The notes below the pieces were generated by a model. The model ran no database searches. It saw only the letters and a program-made list of their open reading frames with translations, and was not told where the DNA came from. DNA of 10,830 nucleotides from Chloroflexota bacterium (GTDB taxonomy: Bacteria; Chloroflexota; Anaerolineae; Aggregatilineales; UBA2796): positions 1-10,830 of the forward strand of contig JAGHYP010000075.1 in NCBI GenBank assembly GCA_017743585.1, given 5' to 3'. This document shows positions 1 through 5,836 of this stretch, in pieces. The translations under genes were made by a program, and so were the position numbers. Each line of letters opens with the position of its first letter. Position 1 is the stretch's first letter.

Positions 1-239
1 ATGGCTACTGGTCTGAGCGCGATAGCTCTGGCAGCGCGGTTTTTGTCGTCGATCAGAGCGGGCGGCACGAGATCGAGCTGAACTTCAGCGAAAGCTCGCC
101 GTCCATCACGGGCATGACAGTTGAGGTGACCTTGCGGCGCAACGTGATCTTATCCACGCCGTTCTTGATCTACGCGATCGGCGTCGGCGCGCTCGGTGTA
201 ACTCTGATGATCGCAGGCGCAGTGTTCAAGCGAAAGTAA
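1..239 (+). CDS. C-terminal end of a membrane-anchored protein of unknown function (5' truncated)
   Basis: An open frame enters from the left edge (first full codon at base 3) and ends at TAA 237-239, giving 78 residues. The first ~47 residues are polar and beta-like, with alternating hydrophobic and charged stretches (SAVFVVDQSGRHEIELNF). One hydrophobic segment follows at about 52-73 (PFLIYAIGVGALGVTLMIAG), closing with the basic tail FKRK. This suits an extracytoplasmic or soluble beta domain anchored by a C-terminal helix with a cytoplasmic positive tail. The gene is followed after 15 bases by a small membrane peptide and then a membrane aminopropyltransferase, so it is probably in their operon. 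I do not recognise the family. DUF4178-type proteins often accompany such aminopropyltransferases and would be a candidate, but too little is visible to assign it. Confidence 0.72.
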   Translation, partial: GYWSERDSSGSAVFVVDQSGRHEIELNFSESSPSITGMTVEVTLRRNVILSTPFLIYAIGVGALGVTLMIAGAVFKRK

Positions 240-243
240 AAGT

Positions 244-249
244 AGGAGA
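244..249 (+). promoter_or_regulatory. Ribosome binding site of the 57-residue membrane peptide
   Basis: AGGAGA lies five bases before the TTG at 255. It is the main reason for accepting this short non-ATG gene. Confidence 0.65.
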
Positions 250-254
250 CAATA

Positions 255-428
255 TTGCGTAGCTTGACAGTAGTGATTGCAGTTATTGTCTTGGCCGCAG
301 CGCTTGGCCTGACAGCTTACGTCGCGTACACCGGCTTTGGCGCAGTGCGCGCGGGCAATGTATCAGTGCGGTCGGGCAGTGTGGGCGGCGTGATCGTGTT
401 AGGCGGCGGTCCGGGCAGTGGCAAGTGA
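255..428 (+). CDS. 57-residue single-pass membrane peptide, TTG start
   Basis: This short gene starts at TTG 255 and stops at TGA 426-428. A good ribosome binding site (AGGAGA, 244-249) lies five bases upstream and decides the start. Residues 1-5 are MRSLT, then comes one hydrophobic helix at about 5-26 (VVIAVIVLAAALGLTAYVAY). The rest is a polar, Gly/Ser-rich tail with the phrases SVRSGSVGG and LGGGPGSGK. There is no lipobox cysteine, so the helix may be an uncleaved anchor or a signal peptide. Its last 11 bases overlap the start of the aminopropyltransferase gene, and it follows the preceding gene by 15 bases, so all three are probably one transcript. The position suggests a small partner or leader for the downstream membrane enzyme. 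That is inference; the family is not recognised. Confidence 0.7.
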   Translation: MRSLTVVIAVIVLAAALGLTAYVAYTGFGAVRAGNVSVRSGSVGGVIVLGGGPGSGK

Positions 429-1992
429 GCCTCAGGAGATAGAGGCAGCTCAGGTAGCCGTTGCGGCGCGCAGCGTGACTCCAAGTCAGCGCGCGACGCT
501 CTTGGCGGCAGTGCTGATCATCTCGATTTGCGCGCTCACGTATGAGCTGATCGTGGCGACGCTGAGCAGTTACCTGCTGGGCGATAGCGTCACGCAGTTC
601 TCGATCACAATTGGCTTTTTCCTGTTCGCAATGGGCTTAGGCGCGCTGCTCTCGCGGCGCATTCGCGGCGACGAACCGCTCTGGTTTGTGATCGTCGAAT
701 TGCTGACAGGCTTCTTCGGCGGCATCTCGGCAGCGGCGCTTTATGCGGCGTACACTGCGCTCAGCGACTACTACTATCCAATCATGATCGGCCTGATCCT
801 CGCCATTGGCGTGTGCATCGGGCTGGAGATTCCGCTGCTGACGCGCATCGTGGCATATCGCGCTGATTTGGGCAAAGCGCTCGCCGATGTGCTTTCCGTG
901 GATTACATCGGCGCGCTGATCGCCTCGCTCGCTTTTCCGCTCGTCATGCTGCCGTTGTTCGGCGTCACACAGACTGCTTTCTGGATGGGCTTGTTCAACA
1001 TCAGTGTGGCGGCGATTTGCTTGCAAATGTTCAAGGCGCGTTTGCAGCGCAGATGGCGTTTGCGCCTGTGGCCGCTGACCTTCGGCATCGGCGCGCTGAT
1101 GCTGGCGGGCGGCATTCTCTCAACTGATATCGTGCGGCTGTTCGAGCAGCAGCTCTATAAGGACGTGATCATCTATCGCGAGCAATCCAGTTATCAAAGG
1201 ATCGTGATCACGCGCGGCGGCGAGGACGTGCGGCTCTTCTTGGACGGCAATTTGCAGTTCAGCAGCCGCGACGAGCATCGCTACCACGAGATGTTGGTGC
1301 ATCCTGCCATGATGGCGGCGCGCAGTCGCGAGACAGTGGTGATTTTAGGCGGCGGCGATGGCTTGGCAGCGCGCGAGGTGCTGAAATATCCCGACGTGCA
1401 GCGCGTGATCGTCGTTGACCTTGACCCCGCGATCACGAAGCTGGCGCGGACGTTTCCGATCCTACGGCAGTTGAACGGCGACGCATTCGCCGATCCGCGT
1501 CTGGTCGTCATCAACATGGACGCCTATGAGTTCATCGAGCGCAGCGACATGGTCTATTCTGTGGTGATCATCGATCTGCCCGATCCGAACAATGAGAATC
1601 TGAGCAAACTGTACAGCCAGCAGTTCTATCGCTTGTTGGCGCGTCGGCTCTCGCCGGATGGCGCCTTCGTCACACAGGCGACGTCGCCGTACTTCGCGCG
1701 CGAGGCGTTTTGGTGCATCGTCAACACAATCCGCGCTGCCGATTTTCAGGTTTTGCCGTTGCGCGCTCACGTGCCTTCTTTTGGCGAGTGGGGCTTTGTG
1801 CTAGGCGCGCCGCGCCGCCCGCCAACTCTGCGACTGCCCGAAAAACTGCCCCTGCGCTACCTAACGCCCCCTGTGCTGGAGAGTGCGCGCGTGTTCGATC
1901 CCGATATGGCGGAGCTGCCGACTGCCATCAATACGCTGGATAACCCTGTGCTAGTGCGTTATTACAGCCGCGCGTGGCAGCAATGGAACTGA
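418..1992 (+). CDS. speE: Membrane-bound spermidine synthase-like aminopropyltransferase
   Basis: This 524-residue protein joins an N-terminal membrane domain to a C-terminal polyamine aminopropyltransferase fold. The fold transfers an aminopropyl group from decarboxylated S-adenosylmethionine to an amine, classically putrescine to spermidine. Seven hydrophobic segments are visible at about 28-48, 61-79, 88-112, 119-141, 160-182, 185-204 and 217-235. In the soluble domain (about 245-524) I see LFLDGNLQFSSRDEHRYHE (273-291), the nucleotide-binding GGGDGLAARE (311-320), the acidic VDLDP (333-337), NMDAYEF (366-372) and DLPDP (386-390). In DLPDP, D386 sits at the catalytic aspartate position and the usual DS(S/T)DP is replaced. 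Soluble SpeE is about 280-300 residues, so the membrane half is the main departure. The GTG start overlaps the preceding gene by 11 bases and has only a weak binding site, which suggests translational coupling. The true amine substrate is not evident. Confidence 0.9.
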   Translation: MASEPQEIEAAQVAVAARSVTPSQRATLLAAVLIISICALTYELIVATLSSYLLGDSVTQFSITIGFFLFAMGLGALLSRRIRGDEPLWFVIVELLTGFFGGISAAALYAAYTALSDYYYPIMIGLILAIGVCIGLEIPLLTRIVAYRADLGKALADVLSVDYIGALIASLAFPLVMLPLFGVTQTAFWMGLFNISVAAICLQMFKARLQRRWRLRLWPLTFGIGALMLAGGILSTDIVRLFEQQLYKDVIIYREQSSYQRIVITRGGEDVRLFLDGNLQFSSRDEHRYHEMLVHPAMMAARSRETVVILGGGDGLAAREVLKYPDVQRVIVVDLDPAITKLARTFPILRQLNGDAFADPRLVVINMDAYEFIERSDMVYSVVIIDLPDPNNENLSKLYSQQFYRLLARRLSPDGAFVTQATSPYFAREAFWCIVNTIRAADFQVLPLRAHVPSFGEWGFVLGAPRRPPTLRLPEKLPLRYLTPPVLESARVFDPDMAELPTAINTLDNPVLVRYYSRAWQQWN

Positions 1993-2018
1993 GCAGCTGA
2001 GAAGCTGGAATTCAAAAG

Positions 2019-2038
2019 TGCGAGCAGCGCTGCTCGCA
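2019..2038. repeat. Perfect 20-base palindrome after the aminopropyltransferase gene
   Basis: The half-site TGCGAGCAGC is followed directly by its exact reverse complement, 27 bases after the stop codon. It could fold as a GC-rich hairpin at the 3' end of the transcript. No T-run follows it on either strand, so it is not a standard intrinsic terminator. A symmetric protein-binding site or a 3'-end stabilising hairpin is possible. Confidence 0.6.
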
Positions 2039-2196
2039 GGTGACTGACAGGCTATTGAGATCGCCATAGCTGCGCTCAGCCGCATTGAGACGCTCGTGGC
2101 GACGCTGCTAGGCCGCGTGCGGTCAAGAGAGACTGCCGCGCAGCTCGCCACCTCTCGGCCGCAACGGGAAAAGCTCGCGTTTTACAGGCTTTGCTG

Positions 2197-2270
2197 TCCC
2201 GGGAGGAGGATTCGAACCACCGAATGGCTGATTTACAGTCAGCTGCCTTAGACCACTTGGCTATCCCGGG
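2197..2270 (-). tRNA. tRNA-Tyr (GUA), class I with short variable loop
   Basis: The minus strand folds as a 74-base cloverleaf. The acceptor stem CCCGGGA/TCCCGGG pairs 7 of 7, with discriminator A. The D arm is GCC/GGC with loop AAGTGGTCTAA. The anticodon stem GCTGA/TCAGC closes loop CTGTAAA, so the anticodon is GTA. The variable loop is five bases (CATTC). The T arm is GGTGG-TTCGAAT-CCTCC, with one T-T mismatch in the middle of the stem. CCA is not encoded. Most bacterial tRNA-Tyr genes have a long variable arm and G1:C72. This one has neither: it starts with C1:G72 as archaeal and eukaryotic tRNA-Tyr do, while its core (TAGCCAAG, CATTC, TTCGAAT) recalls bacterial tRNA-Gln. It has its own promoter and lies 80 bases downstream of the PHP/AlbA_2 gene. 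Confidence 0.92.
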
Positions 2271-2281
2271 CGGTTGCGCCT

Positions 2282-2310
2282 AATATAGCATAGCGCGCTC
2301 AGTTCGTCAA
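2282..2310 (-). promoter_or_regulatory. Sigma70-type promoter of the tRNA-Tyr gene
   Basis: On the minus strand a -35 box TTGACG (2305-2310) is separated by exactly 17 bases from a -10 box TATATT (2282-2287). Transcription would start about 5-7 bases before the tRNA 5' end, a short leader as expected for a tRNA gene. Confidence 0.72.
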
Positions 2311-2350
2311 CGGTGATCTCGCGCCGCCAAGCAATACATCGCGCATCCGG

Positions 2351-4276
2351 CTAATTGTCGGTCGCCTCTTCGACGATGTCAGGCTCTTCATCGCTGATGA
2401 ATTGCGCCCAAACGCCTTGCATCCCGTCTTCAGTCACGCCGTAAAAGACCCGCGTGTGTCTGCCCTCGGTCATCACCAGATCGTAGCGGACGACGCCGCC
2501 TCGCCTGTAGCGCTTCCACAAGCCAACATTGCCCGACCACTGCACGCGACTCAGGTCTACAGGGTTGGTCTCATGTTCTATGATTGCGTAGTGCCACAAG
2601 CGCCGCGCCGATGTGCGCGTGACATTCTTAACAATGCTGCCGTTGCGCAGGTCGCGCATGATGTGATACTGCTCGCCTTTACGCGTCTCCGTGCCGATGA
2701 TCTCAACGCCTGTGCGCGGCACGCCGATCAATGCAGCGTCTTCACGCGCATTGGCGAGAGGCGGCTTCTGCGCAGTTCTTGTACGCCGCACCCGCTTGGC
2801 GGGCTCGGCAGGCACTTCGGCGGCTGCCTCAGGGGCGCTGATGGCGATCGGCTCAGGTTGTGCCACAGACTCTGGAAGCGGCTCCTCGGTGGCCAAGGCG
2901 CTTGCGGCGTCCACAGTTGCGGCGGATTTCTCAGGGCTCTTGGTGATCTCAATAGGCGGGGCGCCGCGTTGCGCGCGGCTCAGCACAAGGCGCACGATTT
3001 CATCGCGCACTGCTAAACAGGTCTCTGCCTCTTCGCGCACGTAGATTTTGTTGTCGTCAACCGCATATGGCACATCGGCGCCGCGCGGCACTTGAATGCG
3101 AATGACTGGCTTGCCCGCAGTCTCTTGGGCGTCAATCTCAACTTCAAGCGGTGGATTGATGCTGCGCGCGATCTCTGTGCGCAAAATCTCAATGCTCTCG
3201 CCGATGTCGCTGACCCCAACTGGCACTGCCGTTGGGTCGGCTGAGACGCCGATATAGATCGTGCCGCCGTTGGTGTTGGCAAAGGCGCACACATCAGCGA
3301 TCACGGCGTAGAGTTTGCCGCCTTGCCGCGCCATGCTCTCGTGAAAAGCTTGCACGATGCTCGGGCCTGCCTCACGCGCCATCTGCACATAATCGTAGAC
3401 CTCCTGGCCGCCGAAGTAAGGGCGCGAGCGCGCAAAATCGTTGCTGGTGAACATCTCGCGCAATGCTTCAAAGCTGCGCTCTGTCAGCAGCACTTCCGTG
3501 ATGCGGTCGCCGATGCCCAAATTTTTCTCGTTGCGCGGATCTTTGGTGAGGCGATGTGCATCTGAGCCCTGAATGCAGCGCATGCGGCGCGGATACTCAG
3601 GCTTAGTGCCGTCGAAGAAGCGCGCAGTTGTGCCGCGCCCGCGCCGATCCAAATCCGTGACCTCGAGGCAGTGCAAGTGAGGGTCTTGGGTGTAGGCGAT
3701 GCGCGTCTGCCCGCCGAAATCGAAGCCGCGCATTGCCACGCCATGCGTTGAGTTGGCATGCGCCGCGATCACGATGCCGCCCGCTTCGTTGATCATGCGG
3801 TAGGCGGTCAATACATCGGACGAAGCGCCAATGTTGGTCAATCCTAAATCAAGCGCTTGCTCAGGCACGTGCAAGCTGAGCAGAATATGCTCGATTTGGC
3901 GCACGCGCATGGCAGGCGAGAAAATGCCCAACACGTGGAAGCCAAACGTGGCAGTGAACTCAAAGCCGGGCAGCACCAGGATTTTATCGAGCAGGCGGCG
4001 ATACTCAGCTAGGCGGCGGCGCTCTTCGGGCGTGGCCCGATCGCGGCTCACGAGCAGCTCCAGCAAGTTGATCTCATTGTACATCGCGGCATAGCCGGCA
4101 ACAGTGTTGTGGTCAGTGAAGGCGATAATATCCAAGCCGCGCATCTCAGCGCGGCGCAAAATGTCCAAATAAGTGACATTCGGCTCTTGATAATCGGCAG
4201 AGGCAGGCGTGTGAATGTGCAAATCCGCGCGATACCACTGCATTTTGCCATTACGCTTGATCGATCTGTTGGTCAT
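2351..4276 (-). CDS. PHP phosphoesterase - AlbA_2 (Schlafen-like) fusion protein
   Basis: The protein is 641 residues from the chosen ATG at 4276. That ATG has TAGGAA six bases upstream, while the in-frame TTG at 4282 directly abuts it. The N-terminal domain (about 13-290) is a PHP metal-dependent phosphoesterase. All its ligand motifs appear intact: DLHIHT (18-23), FTDHNT (53-58), PGFEFT (103-108), H114, H173 in AAHAN, and GSDAH (237-241). An AlbA_2 domain follows (about 305-433), with AFANTNGG and TIYIGV (331-344) and YVREE (412-416). Its usual EFKES-type motif reads AFHES (310-314). An Ala/Pro/Glu-rich linker (about 438-510) leads to an unrecognised C-terminal domain (about 511-628) rich in W, Y and R. 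PHP domains hydrolyse phosphate esters or nucleotides; AlbA_2 domains bind nucleic acid or, in Schlafens, cut RNA. A nucleic-acid-related role is inferred and the substrate is unknown. It appears monocistronic. Confidence 0.85.
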   Translation of the reverse strand: MTNRSIKRNGKMQWYRADLHIHTPASADYQEPNVTYLDILRRAEMRGLDIIAFTDHNTVAGYAAMYNEINLLELLVSRDRATPEERRRLAEYRRLLDKILVLPGFEFTATFGFHVLGIFSPAMRVRQIEHILLSLHVPEQALDLGLTNIGASSDVLTAYRMINEAGGIVIAAHANSTHGVAMRGFDFGGQTRIAYTQDPHLHCLEVTDLDRRGRGTTARFFDGTKPEYPRRMRCIQGSDAHRLTKDPRNEKNLGIGDRITEVLLTERSFEALREMFTSNDFARSRPYFGGQEVYDYVQMAREAGPSIVQAFHESMARQGGKLYAVIADVCAFANTNGGTIYIGVSADPTAVPVGVSDIGESIEILRTEIARSINPPLEVEIDAQETAGKPVIRIQVPRGADVPYAVDDNKIYVREEAETCLAVRDEIVRLVLSRAQRGAPPIEITKSPEKSAATVDAASALATEEPLPESVAQPEPIAISAPEAAAEVPAEPAKRVRRTRTAQKPPLANAREDAALIGVPRTGVEIIGTETRKGEQYHIMRDLRNGSIVKNVTRTSARRLWHYAIIEHETNPVDLSRVQWSGNVGLWKRYRRGGVVRYDLVMTEGRHTRVFYGVTEDGMQGVWAQFISDEEPDIVEEATDN

Positions 4277-4282
4277 AGGCAA

Positions 4283-4288
4283 TTCCTA
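4283..4288 (-). promoter_or_regulatory. Ribosome binding site deciding the start of the PHP/AlbA_2 gene
   Basis: TAGGAA on the minus strand lies six bases before ATG 4276. The TTG at 4282 directly abuts it, leaving no spacer, so the ATG is the better start. Confidence 0.6.
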
Positions 4289-4321
4289 ACAATGGGGCGA
4301 AAGCAAGCCCTATACCTAGGC

Positions 4322-4350
4322 ATTGTACATTGCCAGAGATAGAACGTCAA
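4322..4350 (-). promoter_or_regulatory. Sigma70-type promoter of the PHP/AlbA_2 gene
   Basis: On the minus strand -35 TTGACG (4345-4350) and -10 TACAAT (4322-4327) are separated by exactly 17 bases. The predicted start near 4315 gives a leader of about 40 bases. The -35 box and spacing match those of the tRNA-Tyr promoter. Confidence 0.7.
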
Positions 4351-4743
4351 ACGCGCGCATCGCCGCAGCGCAGGCTGAGGTCTCTGACCTCGTGACTCTG
4401 TCTTGGGCTGAGCGTCGCCAAGCTATGCAAGCAAGCATGACTGGTCACCCCACAGCGGCGCAACGCGTGTGCGACGCAGGACTGAGCTCCTCGCTGCAAT
4501 CAGTGCTGCGCATCACACTGGCGCCCTTGCCTTTTGCCAAATGCCGCGCCGATCACAGACTTTTAGTTAGCGGGCAATAACTTCGCTAACTCGGTAGTAA
4601 CACGCGAGTAACATGCGCAGATGGCTCGCCTGCTGAGAGTCAGGGAACAGTCACGTTGCGATTCGGCGCGCCGTCTAACACAGGCGCGCATGAGCTACAC
4701 GCTGTGCTTGGCACTGAGAGCGCCATGGAAAAGCATGACTGGC
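4351..4743. other. Intergenic region without a convincing gene
   Basis: This stretch separates the dipeptidase stop codon from the PHP/AlbA_2 promoter. Short open frames cross it, but none has a binding site, a recognisable motif or a protein-like composition. An imperfect-loop hairpin at 4565-4591 is the only structure I can support. No intrinsic terminator for the dipeptidase operon is evident. Confidence 0.5.
4565..4591. repeat. Inverted repeat in the gap downstream of the dipeptidase gene
   Basis: AGTTAGCG (4565-4572) and its exact reverse complement CGCTAACT (4584-4591) flank an 11-base loop. No T-run follows in the direction of dipeptidase transcription, so a terminator role is weak. 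A protein-binding site or an RNA hairpin are alternatives. Confidence 0.4.
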
Positions 4744-5835
4744 TCACGGCAAGGCTGCGCGCAACACGCCCAGAAAGTTGCCGCTCAGGATCGCCGCGAT
4801 GTCTGCCTCGCTGTAGCCGCGCGCTGCTAGCAACGGCGCAAGGCTGAGCAGATCAGCGACTGTATCCAAGCCGTCGGGCGTGTCGTCTGCGCCGAAGCCG
4901 CCGTCGAAATCTGTGCCGATGCCGACGTGCCGCGCCGAGCCTGCGATCTGGCAGATGTAATCGATCACCTCTGCCACTCGGCTCAGCGGCGCGTCTGCTT
5001 TGCGCAAAGGCTTCTGCTCAGGCTGCCACATGAAAGCGTTGTACGGCACAACGCCTATCACGCCGCCGCGCTCGACCAGACGACGGATCATCAGGTCGCT
5101 CAGGTGCCGATCTGAGTCGCAGAAGCGGCGCGGATTGCTGTGGCTGGCGATGATCTGCCCGTCATATGCATCAAGCGCCTCGAAAAACGCTCGCTCCGCC
5201 ATGTGGCTCACGTCCAGCACAGCGCGGAAGCTCGCCATCACTTCCAGCAGCTCGCGCCCCAGCTTAGTTAAGCCACCCGGCGCCGCTGTGCCGCCACTGT
5301 AGCGCGTCTGGCTCCACGCCAGGCCGACGATCCGCACGCCGCGCTCATACCACTCTTCAAAGGCTTTCGGCTCGCGGATTGGGTCGGCGCCTTCCATCAG
5401 CACCACCAAGCCAACCTGATGCTGCTCAAATGGCACGTCAGGTCGCCACGTGGCAAGCACGCGCTCCAGCTCGCCTTGATCGCGGATGAGCGCGATATTC
5501 GGATGCGAATCTGCCAGCTCATAGTAGTAATCAAGCTGGCTCATGCCGATCTTGTGTGCTTCGGCGGGCGTGCTGTACATGTGGCGTGAGGGCAGCTTGT
5601 ATGCGCTGCCCTGTGGATTGGCGAAGATGGTGGCGAAAATGACCGCAACGCGCCCGAGCAGCGACTCGGGCAGCCCTGTCATGCACAAGCCGTTGTGCCG
5701 CGCCGCAGGCGTGCCGCTCTCAGCCTTGCGCTTGGCGTGAGCGCTCAGGCGGAAGTCGCGAGCCAGATCGCGCATGTTCCACGCCAAGTCTTGATGTGCG
5801 TCTACAATGATATGAGTGATATGCGCCATGCGCAC
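4744..5835 (-). CDS. Membrane dipeptidase family protein (peptidase M19)
   Basis: This protein of about 363 residues is of the M19 renal-dipeptidase type, a zinc hydrolase that cleaves dipeptides, including some with a D-residue at the C-terminal position. Metal-site motifs are in order: DAHQD (12-16, H14 and D16), LMEGADP (146-152, E148), LDVSHM (207-212, H211), SHSNPR (231-236, H232) and GIGTDFDGG (305-313, D309). The end has the family signature SGNFLGVLR (351-359). There is no signal peptide, so it is probably cytoplasmic like many bacterial homologues. Two starts are possible: GTG 5835, one base after the upstream stop, or ATG 5829, seven bases after it. Neither has a strong binding site, which points to translational coupling with the DsbA-like gene. 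A role in peptide or cell-wall dipeptide turnover is likely but not specific. Confidence 0.92.
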   Translation of the reverse strand: MRMAHITHIIVDAHQDLAWNMRDLARDFRLSAHAKRKAESGTPAARHNGLCMTGLPESLLGRVAVIFATIFANPQGSAYKLPSRHMYSTPAEAHKIGMSQLDYYYELADSHPNIALIRDQGELERVLATWRPDVPFEQHQVGLVVLMEGADPIREPKAFEEWYERGVRIVGLAWSQTRYSGGTAAPGGLTKLGRELLEVMASFRAVLDVSHMAERAFFEALDAYDGQIIASHSNPRRFCDSDRHLSDLMIRRLVERGGVIGVVPYNAFMWQPEQKPLRKADAPLSRVAEVIDYICQIAGSARHVGIGTDFDGGFGADDTPDGLDTVADLLSLAPLLAARGYSEADIAAILSGNFLGVLRAALP

Positions 5836-5836
5836 T

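Noticed and set aside
637..1026. 129-codon minus-strand open frame inside the aminopropyltransferase gene
   Set aside because: It is a low-complexity mirror of the transmembrane-coding sequence, without a binding site.
2161..2196. Intrinsic terminator of the tRNA-Tyr gene
   Set aside because: Only weak four-base stems and no T-run on the minus strand downstream of the tRNA.
2402..3016. 204-codon plus-strand open frame opposite the PHP/AlbA_2 gene
   Set aside because: Composition (Arg/Cys/His-rich) is typical of an antisense shadow, and the minus-strand frame has clear domain motifs.
4323..4580. 85-codon plus-strand open frame in the gap after the PHP/AlbA_2 promoter
   Set aside because: It overlaps the minus-strand promoter, has no binding site and shows no recognisable motif or protein-like pattern.
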